Source: Asticcacaulis sp. AC402
Lineage (GTDB): Bacteria > Pseudomonadota > Alphaproteobacteria > Caulobacterales > Caulobacteraceae
DNA length: 64,000 bases
Assembly: GCF_000495835.1 (NCBI RefSeq)
Contig: NZ_AWGC01000001.1
Coordinates: 124,001-188,000, forward strand
Reading direction: 5' to 3'
Part shown: positions 36,401 to 43,778 of the stretch, in pieces
How positions within the stretch are numbered: the stretch's first letter is position 1
How the letters are laid out: every line of letters begins with the position of its first letter
Notes under the pieces: generated by a model
The model's input: the letters and a program-made list of their open reading frames with translations, nothing else
Told to the model about the DNA's origin: nothing
Database searches by the model: none
Position numbers and translations under genes: made by a program

Positions 36401-36667
36401 CGAGACGATGGCGATGTCTCCGGCCGTCAGGGTCGAGCCAGCGCGCATCGGTCCTGCCGTAGCGGGAGCTTCAGCCACAGGCGCCGCTGTGACAGCCGGG
36501 GCGCCGTTCACGGTCGCCTGGCGAGTGACGGCGGTCAGGCTGCCCCATGCGCCTGACTGGCCAGCGCCGTTGAGGGCCGATCCGTTGACGGAGGTATCGC
36601 CGATCGTGCCGCGGGTCAGGCCGGAGGCAAAGGCGTCGTCGCCGAGGCGCTGGGTCAGAAACTTCAT
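30443..36667 (-). CDS. ExeM/NucH-type secreted nuclease with Calx-beta, lamin-tail and RTX domains
   Basis: From MKFLTQRLGDD (AAGGA ribosome site) the protein has 2074 residues. In order: an N-terminal domain starting LTAGDIAIVSMNAD; Calx-beta repeats (SIDDVTVTEGDSGTQVLTFT and similar); a lamin-tail domain (VINEIDSDTPGSDVAEFVEL); more Calx-beta; an OB-like ExeM region (YIHEIQGTAFFSP); an endonuclease/exonuclease/phosphatase domain with STFNVENL, IICIEEVQD, NHFPSKGG, GGDFNDF and ISDHDP; RTX repeats; and a type I secretion tail ending ADVLAHIVW. It should degrade extracellular DNA for phosphate or biofilm turnover. There is no signal peptide. A clear terminator follows. The tail matches that of the RTX protein at 8832. 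Confidence 0.92.
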   Translation of the reverse strand: MKFLTQRLGDDAFASGLTRGTIGDTSVNGSALNGAGQSGAWGSLTAVTRQATVNGAPAVTAAPVAEAPATAGPMRAGSTLTAGDIAIVSMNADTNKIFAFVALVELEAGTVIKFTDNGWLSSNAFRANEGIITWTAGGAVTAGTVVTINTTGAVSASTGTVSESNDVNFSTGGDQILAYQGAEATPTFIFAINNEGNTVWQATATDSNTSALPTGLTNGTNAVALNEVDNAAYSGITSGTKAELLAAIVNPANWTRDDNNNLTAPSSFTVGGATVPATISIDDVTVTEGDSGTQVLTFTVTRSNNTGTFSVDYATADDTAEAGTDYVTASGTLNFTAGGALTQTISVTVNGDTDIELDESFTVGLSNIVDTLGTASFSDASGIGTITNNDVPGAGDVAISDITVAEGNTTSTIEVTVTRSGGTAAFSVDFATADGTAVSSSDYDSATGTLNFAENELSKVISITLNGDTTFEGTSPEYFYVNLSGATGTATIIDNQATVTVTDSDIPESTLVINEIDSDTPGSDVAEFVELFDGGAGNTSLDGYVVVFYNGSNDQSYAAFDLDGYTTDANGYFVLGNTAVPNVDLTFNGNVLQNGADAVAIYWGNASDFPNNSSFGPANTLIDAIVYDTDDTDDTGLLTGLGQTTQYNENGGGDGTAHALARTPNGSGEFVAQGPTPGVSNDPTPVLTVAIAATSMSENGGLSTATVTRSGSTVGDLVVTLTSDDTTEGTVPVTVTILDGQASASFDVTAVDDVDFDGSNTVTVTATAAGHIDGSDSIVVTDDDAANVSIDDVAITEGDAGTTILTFTVTRSDNLGSFTLDYATANGTASAGSDYVAASGGLNFAAGGDLTQTISVTINGDLSAEVNETFTVNLSNLVSTQGGAVIADGTGTGTIENDDVNYIHEIQGTAFFSPILADAGISSYNVQSITTVTIEAVVTAIDNAGALQGFFVMEEELDWDLDWHTSEGIFVMTRNDANSGTAVDTAAPGLEIGEIVQVTAYVIEYQTFENLPRTFLTGATAIIQSNTITQVPTWVLDGSANRAIPNGTLSDDNPDFTDAFDGVGDTFDAENDALDFFETIEGMHVTIPDMVVSDGFVEGSNNEVRFKAYSEANANADQINERGGYTINGDPLLSGPDTTETGDDVEYGGSVNTDGDTNPDIVELDFSGAGIGGTAGYHNQLDMGDALGDISGVIDFDFTEVKLYVTEGPSAQAVEDLAETTPQQDVTNLVHDARSLRVSTFNVENLAGNDAQSRFDAIAAAINDNLLSPDIICIEEVQDNNGATNDGTVDASTTWTRLVEALNLATGKTYQWVDELPSNGAEGGQPGGNIRVGFLYDTGRVQLGNLAADATITERRAYTDRIGDGVRTSGDLIAYTDADVAGEINSADWTTTRKSLMAEFTFNGNTVYVTANHFPSKGGSDNFWELDQNNSNGNPTNSDWAQRNEVAEDVWSVLDYIADHNADARLIEGGDFNDFYFYRPMEVATGSVDADGVARAGSETRLVNLTVSELAPGERYTYAFDGRSQAIDHILSDEELAAVADYDIVHLNTGYNGRTGATNPAISDHDPTLARFDFRNFGEVLTGTTGADLLEGFGGADYLLGGTGNDTLNGGLGNDTVTVDAAGDIVVEASGQGIDTVLSSISFSLSGQNIENLGLTGSADINATGNGSFNALTGNAGSNLIDGGSGADTMTGGAGNDTYVVGATSDVVIEAAAEGSDTVRSSVTFTLAANLENLVLTGLGNIKGTGNGLNNTLTGNDGINTLSGGAGDDTYYVQTAGDAVSEATGEGADLVVASVNFSLSGSQLETLTLTGSALNGTGNGLANTITGNASNNLLDGGTGVDSLIGGAGDDTYVVNTTGDVVTENAGEGSDTVLASATFTLSAEVEHLTLTGTGNTKATGNALGNILTGNSGTNILTGLGGNDTYYVQNTADNVVEAIGEGTDIIFSTVSYSLTGRYVETLTLTGTDNINATGNGQVNTLVGNAGNNTLNGGGGADILTGGLGSDLFLFGLNSRADTITDFTTDDTIDISAYTLGTENSALVTQVGGNTVINLGGGNVITLTSANQADVLAHIVW

Positions 36668-36923
36668 GAGAGGCGATCCTTTTCTTGGAGAAGCATGACG
36701 GTGTCGGCAAAGCTCCGCCGGCACCGTTTATGAGACGGCATTCACCGGAACAGCCTGTTCCGGCGTGCAATTGGGGAAATCGGCAAGGCTCAGGGCGCTG
36801 GTCAGCGGGTGTACGAACCGCAGGCGCAAAACAAGAACTGCAAGCGTTTGGCGGCCGGGTATAGTTTCAATCATTAACAGCTTGATGACACTATTTGCGA
36901 TTTGGTAACTAATCGCCGCAGGC

Positions 36924-38936
36924 CTATCGGCGCCAGGTCAGGGCCACGGAAACGCGGCGGCCGGTGTCGAATTGTATGGTTCCGTCACCGCTGCGGGCGA
37001 TCTGCGTATCGCCGTCGAGGGCATTGGCGATCCGGCCCGACACCGTCAAATGATCCGTCAGCGCATAATCGGCACGCAGGTCCAGGCGCTGCGACGGTTC
37101 CAGCACAAGGGTATTGAGATCGTCCTCAAAGGCTTTACCATCGAACACCACATCGGCCGACAGCCGCACCGGTGCCAGGTCAGCGTCGATGCCGATCGCT
37201 GCGCTGTAATCCGGCGCCTGGGCAGGGCGGCGCCCCTCCCCGGTTCGGGCATGGGTCCAGGTTGCCGCCCCAGTCATGGAGACACGCCGTGTCAGTGAAA
37301 AATCACTGCGCAGCTCCAGCCCGTAAGCCGTGATCTTGCCGCCGTTTTGCCTTTGCCGCAGAACACCGCCGGCCGGGATGAAACCAGCGGTCGGGAAGCT
37401 GCCCGGTCCGACGCCAAGGGTGACATTGGTCACCGGGTCGTTCAGCACATTGTAGAACAAGCCGATATCGACGTGGCGGCTGCGCATCCCGACCTCGACC
37501 CCGCTCAGGGTTTCGGGTTTGAGATCAGCATTGGCTTCGGTGACGTCATTGCCGACACGGAACGGCCGGTACAGTTCGTTCAGCGATGGCGGCCGAAAAC
37601 CGTTATAGACGGCGGCGCGCAAGAGCTTGCCCGGGGTGACGTCCCAGGTCGCCCCCAGACGCGCCGATACCACCGTGTCGCTGCGGCTGTCCGGCCGCAG
37701 ATTGAGCACCGAAGCCCCGCTGGTCAGGTCGGTCTCGCGGCGATGGCCGTCATGGCTTCGCCATTGGTCGATGCGCACAGCGCCGGTCAGGCTCAGGCGG
37801 TCAAAATCGCGGGTCGCCTCACCGTAGATGCCAGCCAGGGAAGTTTCACCCCCGGCCAAACGGAACCGCGTTGGCGCACCGGATATGTAACGGTAATACT
37901 CCTCCGACCGGCCCTTGTTGAAGCGGGCATCAAGACCGATTTCCCATTCCAGCGCCGGGCTCTGATGACGGATGGCGGCCAGGAAACCCGTGCCAGAGGC
38001 GGGAGTCGCCACCTGGTCGTTGGCCAGGGAGGTGGTCGCCCTCCCCGCGCCGACCGACACCGAACGGTTGGCCAGGTCCGAAGTGCGGTGCCAGACCTGA
38101 AAGCGGACGCCGTTGTGCTCGTCAGTTGCCGGGCGGGTAAAGCCAGCCGACAGGTTGTCGCCGGTGGACTTGGCAACGGCGCCGTCCAGGCCGGTATCGC
38201 GGCGGCTGTCGTAGTGACCGGCCAGCAGGTCGAGTTGGCCACAGACGCCGGGACAGATCTCACGGCGATAATTGGCCAGGATTGCCGTATCTTCGCCGAA
38301 GGTCGGTCGGTCGGCCGCGCCGCGCTGCGGTTCGTGAACCGCCGGATCGCCGTTCAGGGTTTGAACGGTATAATGCAGGCTGACATCACCTGCCGCCCCG
38401 CCCAGCGCCACCTGATGACTGCCGCGCTCGCTGAACTGCAGGCGGACATAGTCGTCTTGCGCCCGCGGCGAGGTCAGTCCGAGGTCAATCACGCCTGTCA
38501 GGGCGCCGGCGCCATAGGCGCCACCGCCGGCACCGCGGACGACATGGGCACCGCTTAGGGCGTCCTGGGGCAGGCCAGCCCAGATGACCCAACCGCCAAA
38601 CGGATCGTTCTGCGGCACGCCGTCGAGGGTCACCAGGGCTCGGCCTGCGCCGGACGGGGCGATAGCGCGCAAGGACATGCCCTGAACGGTCGGATTGGCA
38701 GTCAGGGACGACGAGCGGCGAAACAGGGCCGCCTGGAGGCTGCGTTTCAGGCTGAGATCAATGGCGGCCGAGCGATTGATATCAGCGCGGCTGAGGTCGA
38801 CGGCCGAGAAGGCCTGGTCCCCGCGATAAACGGCAAAACGATTAGCCTGGATAACGACTTCGACGGGTGGTTCGACGGTATTCTGAGCCTGGGCGGCCAC
38901 CGGGAACAGCATTATGGTGAGCAGCAACAGGCGCAT
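36924..38936 (-). CDS. TonB-dependent outer membrane receptor
   Basis: A 670-residue protein with signal peptide MRLLLLTIMLFPVAAQAQ, a plug domain (about 25-150: VVIQANRFAVYRGDQAFSAVDLSRADINR, VTLDGVPQNDPFGGWVIWAGLP, GAGGGAYGAGALTGVIDL) and a beta-barrel ending in VALTWRR. The plug signature resembles BtuB/CirA-type receptors. The ligand is unknown; iron complexes, cobalamin or sugars are possible. It is divergent from the LacI-type regulator with only 76 bases between starts, which fits sugar-related control as in many Caulobacter receptors. No cobalamin riboswitch is seen in that short gap. Confidence 0.9.
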   Translation of the reverse strand: MRLLLLTIMLFPVAAQAQNTVEPPVEVVIQANRFAVYRGDQAFSAVDLSRADINRSAAIDLSLKRSLQAALFRRSSSLTANPTVQGMSLRAIAPSGAGRALVTLDGVPQNDPFGGWVIWAGLPQDALSGAHVVRGAGGGAYGAGALTGVIDLGLTSPRAQDDYVRLQFSERGSHQVALGGAAGDVSLHYTVQTLNGDPAVHEPQRGAADRPTFGEDTAILANYRREICPGVCGQLDLLAGHYDSRRDTGLDGAVAKSTGDNLSAGFTRPATDEHNGVRFQVWHRTSDLANRSVSVGAGRATTSLANDQVATPASGTGFLAAIRHQSPALEWEIGLDARFNKGRSEEYYRYISGAPTRFRLAGGETSLAGIYGEATRDFDRLSLTGAVRIDQWRSHDGHRRETDLTSGASVLNLRPDSRSDTVVSARLGATWDVTPGKLLRAAVYNGFRPPSLNELYRPFRVGNDVTEANADLKPETLSGVEVGMRSRHVDIGLFYNVLNDPVTNVTLGVGPGSFPTAGFIPAGGVLRQRQNGGKITAYGLELRSDFSLTRRVSMTGAATWTHARTGEGRRPAQAPDYSAAIGIDADLAPVRLSADVVFDGKAFEDDLNTLVLEPSQRLDLRADYALTDHLTVSGRIANALDGDTQIARSGDGTIQFDTGRRVSVALTWRR

Positions 38937-39012
38937 CGGCGGCTCCAGCGGATTTTATTGGATTGCGTGCACGGAAAGTCCTAGGATTTCAAGCTTGATT
39001 CCGGGGATTCTT

Positions 39013-40002
39013 ATGGCAACCATTCAGGATGTGGCCAGTATGGCGGGGGTTTCGACCGCGACGGTGTCGCGCGTCCTGTCCGGCTACACCCATGTCTCGC
39101 CGTCGGTGCGCGACCGTGTCGCCGGCGCGGTCGAAAGACTGGGCTACGAACCCAACTATGCCGCCAAGTCACTCCGGACGCTGAAGACGTCGCGACTGAT
39201 TGTGACCGTGCCGGATATTACCAACATCTTCTTCGCCAACATCATCCGCGGCGCCGAGGAAGCTGCCCACGCCGCCGGCTACGCCGTCCTGCTGGGCGAC
39301 ACCGGTACCAATACCGACAGTGAAGAAGCCTATGCCGGCATGCTCAAGCGCAAGGAAGCCGACGGTTTGATCTTCCTGGGCGAGGCCTTGCCGCCCGCGC
39401 TGTCCAGCTTGGTCGAACGTCCGGGCGCGCCGGTGGTCAATGGCTGCGAATTCAGCGAGGACCTGACGGTCAGCAGCGTCCATATCGACAACCATGCCGC
39501 CGCCGCCGAGGCCATGGACCATCTCTACGACCTGGGTCACCGCCGCATCAGCGTGATTACTGGCGCCATTGACCGGCCGATCAGCCGCCACCGCCTGGCC
39601 GGTGTGCAGGCCGCGGCGGCGCGCCATGGCGGAACTGTCGATGTCTTCACCGGCGATTTCTCGATCCGAAGCGGCGTGGTGGCAACGGTCGAGGCGCTGA
39701 AGGGCGAAAGGCCGACCGCCATCTTCTGTTTCAGCGATGAGATGGCGATCGGCGCGATGTCGGCGCTTCGGCAGGCGGGCCTGCATTGTCCGGACGACGT
39801 TTCCGTGATCGGCTTCGATGATATCCACATGGCGCCCTATACCTGGCCAGCCCTGACGACGGTACGCCAGCCGATGCACGAAATCGGCCGCGAAACCGTC
39901 GAACTGCTGATCGGGATTATCGAAGGCCGGGTGACCGAGCGGGTCAACCTGACCCTGCCGTATCAGCTGGTTGTGCGCGACAGCACGGCGGCGCCCAGGT
40001 AA
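39013..40002 (+). CDS. LacI family transcriptional regulator
   Basis: The start at MATIQDVASMAGVSTATVSR (GGGGA ribosome site) gives 329 residues. Residues 2-47 form the LacI helix-turn-helix plus hinge (VSRVLSGYTHVSPSVRDRV), and the rest is a periplasmic-binding-protein-like sugar sensor (TVPDITNIFFANIIRGAEEAAH, FCFSDEMAIGAMSALRQAG, SVIGFDDIHMAPYTWPALTTVRQP). It is divergent from the TonB receptor. A likely target is the palindrome TGTAATCGATTACA before the MFS operon at 47534. Confidence 0.93.
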   Translation: MATIQDVASMAGVSTATVSRVLSGYTHVSPSVRDRVAGAVERLGYEPNYAAKSLRTLKTSRLIVTVPDITNIFFANIIRGAEEAAHAAGYAVLLGDTGTNTDSEEAYAGMLKRKEADGLIFLGEALPPALSSLVERPGAPVVNGCEFSEDLTVSSVHIDNHAAAAEAMDHLYDLGHRRISVITGAIDRPISRHRLAGVQAAAARHGGTVDVFTGDFSIRSGVVATVEALKGERPTAIFCFSDEMAIGAMSALRQAGLHCPDDVSVIGFDDIHMAPYTWPALTTVRQPMHEIGRETVELLIGIIEGRVTERVNLTLPYQLVVRDSTAAPR

Positions 40003-40003
40003 A

Positions 40004-40273
40004 TCAAGCCGTGACGTTAAGCCGGCGTCCGGGCTCTGCGGCTTGCAGTGACGTAGCCGACGCGGACGAGGATGACGCCTCCAGACTGCTCAGCCGGCCA
40101 CCCAGTGTAACGGCCTGGTTGCGCGACGGATCGGTATCGGCATTGACGCCGAACGGGCCGGATTTCGGATGCGCCGGGTCGATATGCTTCCTGGCATTCT
40201 CAACGTCCGTGCAGTTCTTGCAACTGAACCCATTGACGTAAACCGGTTGAGGATAGTCGCTGCTGATCGCCAT
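40004..40273 (-). CDS. Small hypothetical Cys-containing protein
   Basis: An 89-residue protein with PVYVNGFSCKNCTDVENARKHIDPAHPKSGPFGVN and a Ser/Ala-rich tail. A CKNC pair with a following His-Pro motif suggests a metal or redox site, but I recognise no named family. Its stop codon lies one base from the end of the convergent LacI gene. No signal peptide is visible. Moderate confidence that it is a real gene, based on the ordered N-terminal half. Confidence 0.55.
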   Translation of the reverse strand: MAISSDYPQPVYVNGFSCKNCTDVENARKHIDPAHPKSGPFGVNADTDPSRNQAVTLGGRLSSLEASSSSASATSLQAAEPGRRLNVTA

Positions 40274-40334
40274 GGCCGTGGTCCCTGTTGCCTTCAGGGT
40301 AATACGACGGGGTGAAGAAGAAGGTTACAGCTCT

Positions 40335-40505
40335 TTATCCTCCACCGTTTACGGGGGAGGTGTCGAGCAAGCGAGCCCTCTTGGGCGAAGCGCGTCGAGA
40401 CGGACGGGGCGTTACAGGTTCCGAGCTTCCGGCTCCCCCTCCGCTTCGACGCACTACGGCTTTGCCTTCGCTTGCTCAGCACCTCCCCCGCGAGCGGGGG
40501 AGGAT
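40335..40505. repeat. Family C inverted repeat, copy 2
   Basis: About 171 bp, close to the copy at 18981-19158: TTATCCTCCACCG at the left, GGTTCCGAGCTTCCGGCTCC in the middle, CTTGCTCAGCACCTCCCCCG at the right. It lies between the small Cys gene and the PQQ dehydrogenase. Confidence 0.85.
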
Positions 40506-40511
40506 TGGAAC

Positions 40512-42611
40512 TTACGGCAAGCTGTAGACGATGATCTCGCCGCCGGGCTTGACCTTGGGATTCTTGCCGCCGCCGGCCGCCACCGCGACATACTGCTTAC
40601 CGCCCACCGAATAGGTCGCCGGGGTCGCGATACTGGAGGTCGGCATGGTCGTCTCCCACAACAGCTTGCCGGTCGTCTTGTCGAAGGCGCGGAACTTGTT
40701 GTCGAAGATAGTGGCGCCGATGAAGAGCAGCCCGCCCTTTGTGACCACAGCACCGCCATAGTTTTCGCTACCGGTCGTCTTGTCAGCCAGTTCAGGATAT
40801 TCGCCGAACGGAATCCGCCACAGATATTGCCCGGTGTTCAGATCCATGGCGTTCAGAGTCCCCCACGGCGGGGCGACCGCCGGATAACCGTCCGGATCGA
40901 GGAAGCGGTGATAGCCGTCAAAAGCATAGTCATCCTCCGCCGTCGACGGGTATTCCGGCGCCGGTTTCGCCGTGTCGTCGCTGATATAGGCCACGACCGC
41001 AGTCAGTTCCTCGGGGCTCAGGGCGGCGCCGAAGGCCGGCATCCGGCCGGCCCCATCGCGGACCTGTTTGGTGATCTGGTCAGGCGTCAGCCGCTTCGAC
41101 ACGCCGAAGACGGCCGGGAATTCCGGCGGGCTGCCCTTGCGGTCGTCGCCATGACACGACGCGCAAACATTGGCATAGACGGCGGCACCCGAGACCTCGC
41201 CGTTGGCCGCTTTTACGCGCGGCTTGAGCTTCATCGTCCAGGCCATCTCATTGGCGTTGATGTATAGCACGCCGCTGTCCGGATCCCAGGCCGCGCCGCC
41301 ATATTCGCCGCCGCCATCCATCCCCGGAAACAGGATCGTCCCTTGCAGCGACGGCGGATCGAAGGCACCGCGATTGCTGGATTTCGCCAGATGCGCCCGC
41401 GCTGCCGCGTTGGCGGCGGGTGTGCGCCGCGTCAGCATATCCTCGGTCAGGCGCTGGCGCGCAAACGGTTCGGGTGCTGCCGGCAGACGCTGGGTCGCAG
41501 CGGCCTCTTCACCCGGCACGGTCGAAGGCAGGCCGGGAATGTCCCGGATCGGGTACAGGCTCTCGCCTGTGGTCCGGTCCAGCACCCAGACGACGCCGGC
41601 CTTGGTGATCTGGGCCAGGGCCGGGATATCCTTGCCGTCGCGGCGCACGGTGACCAGGGTCGGCGGGGTCGGTGGATCACGATCCCACAGGTCGTGTTTG
41701 ACCAGTTGGAAGTGCCACAGGCGCTTGCCGGTCCTGGCGTTCAGCGCAACGATCGACGTGCCGAACAGGTTATCGCCGTGGCGGTCGGCGCCGTAAAAGT
41801 CCTTGTCGCCCATACCAGCCGAGGCCAGGGGCAGGTAGACGATGCCGCGTTCCGGATCGAGGGTGAAGCCCGACCAAGCATTGGCGCCCATGGCGGTCTT
41901 CCAGGCGTCCTCGGGCCAGGTTTCATAACCGAATTCGCCGGGATGCGGGATGGTGCGGAAGGTCCAGCTCAGCTTGCCGGTGCGGACGTCATAGGCGCGG
42001 ACATGGCCGGGCGTATTACCCGTGCTGCCAATGACAATCAGGTCCCTGTAGACCACACCTGGTGAGACGACATTGACCGAAACGCTGTTGGGATCGCGGT
42101 CGAGATTCTGTCGCAGGTCGACGGCACCTTTGGTGCCAAAGGTATGGAACGGCTTGCCGGTGGCGACATCGACGGCGATCAGCTGATTGCGGAAGGTGAA
42201 GAGTATGCGTTCTTCGCGGCCGTCGGTCCAGTAGGCCAGGCCGCGCAGGCGGGCGCGCGTGACCGGCTCGCCATAGGCGGGGTCAAACACCCAGGTCTGC
42301 TTCCCCGTCTCGGCATCGAGGCAGAACAGGCGGCCCTTGGGCGAGACGAAGAATAGCCGCCCGCGGACGATCATCGGGTTGCCTTGCATGTCGCCGCCCT
42401 GGAAGCCGTCGCCGGACTCGAAGCGCCAGGCGACCTTCAGGTTCTTGACGTTGTCTGTATTGATCTGGTCCAGAGTCGAATAGTGGGTGCCGTGCGGGTT
42501 GCCGTGATAGACGGGCCAATCTGCGCCGGAACGATCGGCCGACAGGTCCAGTTTCGGCGACTGGCACGACACCAAAGCAGCACAGACCAGCAGGGCGGTA
42601 AGCTTCGTCAT
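40512..42611 (-). CDS. PQQ-dependent dehydrogenase with inserted cytochrome c domain (lipoprotein)
   Basis: The start at MTKLTALLVCAALVSC overlaps the esterase stop by 4 bases; the 699-residue product has a lipobox (LVSC). The eight-bladed PQQ propeller runs through DWPVYHGNPHGTHYSTLDQIN, LFCLDAETGKQTWVFDP and GGAVVTKGGLLFIGATIFD. A haem-c domain with CASCH (483-487) and distal Met524 (GRMPAFG) sits near residues 465-545, inserted between propeller blades rather than appended. Such quinohaemoproteins oxidise sugars or alcohols in the periplasm and pass electrons to the respiratory chain. It is the last gene of the sugar cluster. Confidence 0.9.
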   Translation of the reverse strand: MTKLTALLVCAALVSCQSPKLDLSADRSGADWPVYHGNPHGTHYSTLDQINTDNVKNLKVAWRFESGDGFQGGDMQGNPMIVRGRLFFVSPKGRLFCLDAETGKQTWVFDPAYGEPVTRARLRGLAYWTDGREERILFTFRNQLIAVDVATGKPFHTFGTKGAVDLRQNLDRDPNSVSVNVVSPGVVYRDLIVIGSTGNTPGHVRAYDVRTGKLSWTFRTIPHPGEFGYETWPEDAWKTAMGANAWSGFTLDPERGIVYLPLASAGMGDKDFYGADRHGDNLFGTSIVALNARTGKRLWHFQLVKHDLWDRDPPTPPTLVTVRRDGKDIPALAQITKAGVVWVLDRTTGESLYPIRDIPGLPSTVPGEEAAATQRLPAAPEPFARQRLTEDMLTRRTPAANAAARAHLAKSSNRGAFDPPSLQGTILFPGMDGGGEYGGAAWDPDSGVLYINANEMAWTMKLKPRVKAANGEVSGAAVYANVCASCHGDDRKGSPPEFPAVFGVSKRLTPDQITKQVRDGAGRMPAFGAALSPEELTAVVAYISDDTAKPAPEYPSTAEDDYAFDGYHRFLDPDGYPAVAPPWGTLNAMDLNTGQYLWRIPFGEYPELADKTTGSENYGGAVVTKGGLLFIGATIFDNKFRAFDKTTGKLLWETTMPTSSIATPATYSVGGKQYVAVAAGGGKNPKVKPGGEIIVYSLP

Positions 42612-43594
42612 CCGGCCAGCCCTTCGCGGTTCAGGAAGGCCGCCAGAAGCTGCGACCAGAGATGCCACGGCTGGTCCAGCTCCGGCTTCATGCCGAAACC
42701 ATGGCCGCCGCGGGCGAACAAGTGGGTCTCGACCGGGATGTTGCTGGCTTTCAAAGCGTCACGGAACAAGGTGGAGTTGGCCACCGGGACGGTCGCATCG
42801 TCTTCGGCATGGCACAGGAAGGTCGGCGGGGTCCGGTCGTCGACATTCAGTTCCGGACTGTGGCGGGCAACCTGTTCGAGTGTTGCCGGGCCGCCGAACA
42901 GGGAGCCGAAGACCCCGTCATAGGCGACCTTGGGATCCAGGCTCAGGACGGGGTAGATGGGTGCTGAGGCAAACGGGCGGGCGTCCAGTTTATCGGCGCC
43001 GTCAACAGCGGGATAGAGGTTCTGGGCATGGCGGGTGGACAGCGAGGCGGTGATAAAGCCGCCAGCGCTGAAACCCGTGACACCGACACGGGCCGGATCG
43101 ATTTTGAAGGTGGCGGCATGGTGACGGATGACCCGCATGGCGCGCTGGGCGTCGATCAGGCCGATCTCGGCGCGGTTGTTCCAACCGTCATTGGCCAGGC
43201 GGTAGAACAGGACGAAGCAGGTAAAGCCCTGGCTGGTGAGGAAGTCCGCCAGTTGATAGCCTTCGTGGTCGAAATAGTTCCAACTAAAGCCGCCACCCGG
43301 GATGATCAGCATGGCCCCGCCATTCGGATTTTTCGCCGGGAAGACGGCCAGCCGCGGCGTGGAGATGCCCTGTACGCGGCGCAGGCGGATGGCGGGGTCG
43401 GTCGAGACCTCTTCGACGATTTCTGTTAGCGCCGGACCTTTAGGGGGCGTCGGCCAAAGGTCGATCGTCGTCGCCGGCGTCGGCCACGCGATCGGCTTTG
43501 GGGTGGCGACTTCCGGCGCGGCGGTCTGAGCCACAGCGGCGCCTGCCGTCAGGGCCAGGGGCGAAAGGAGCAGCGAGCGGCGCAGAGTGTCCAT
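42608..43594 (-). CDS. Exported alpha/beta hydrolase (acetyl esterase-like)
   Basis: A 328-residue protein with a signal peptide (MDTLRRSLLLSPLALTAGAAVAQ). It has the alpha/beta hydrolase oxyanion region IIPGGGFSWNY, nucleophile Ser166 in GFSAGG, Asp in CHAEDDATVPV and His in GGHGFGM. The whole resembles BD-FAE/acetylxylan esterase-type enzymes that remove acetyl or feruloyl groups from plant polysaccharides. It overlaps the PQQ dehydrogenase by 4 bases (ATGA), so the two are co-translated. Substrate unproven. Confidence 0.87.
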   Translation of the reverse strand: MDTLRRSLLLSPLALTAGAAVAQTAAPEVATPKPIAWPTPATTIDLWPTPPKGPALTEIVEEVSTDPAIRLRRVQGISTPRLAVFPAKNPNGGAMLIIPGGGFSWNYFDHEGYQLADFLTSQGFTCFVLFYRLANDGWNNRAEIGLIDAQRAMRVIRHHAATFKIDPARVGVTGFSAGGFITASLSTRHAQNLYPAVDGADKLDARPFASAPIYPVLSLDPKVAYDGVFGSLFGGPATLEQVARHSPELNVDDRTPPTFLCHAEDDATVPVANSTLFRDALKASNIPVETHLFARGGHGFGMKPELDQPWHLWSQLLAAFLNREGLAG

Positions 43595-43619
43595 GACGAA
43601 ATCCCAAGCAGTAAAGGTC

Positions 43620-43765
43620 GTCTTTATCTCCCTCTCCCCGTTGAAGGGGAGAGGGTTGGGGTGAGGGGTATATCCACGACAGCCCGTGCGAGCGGAAACA
43701 ACCCCTCACCCTGCCCTCTGGGCATCCCTCTCCCCTCAGGTGCGGAGAGGGAAACAGCGCAAACC
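43620..43765. repeat. Family D repeat (CTCTCCCC hairpins)
   Basis: The stretch CCTCTCCCCGTTGAAGGGGAG is followed by GGGTTGGGGTGAGGGG and a second CCCTCTCCCCTCAGG block. Similar hairpins occur near 29248 and 59525-59575. It separates the esterase from the sugar isomerase and may act as a transcription or RNA-stability element. Confidence 0.6.
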
Positions 43766-43778
43766 GCGCCTCTTCCTG

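Noticed and set aside
38937-39012. Cobalamin riboswitch before the TonB receptor
   Set aside because: The gap is only 76 bases and lacks the conserved B12-box.
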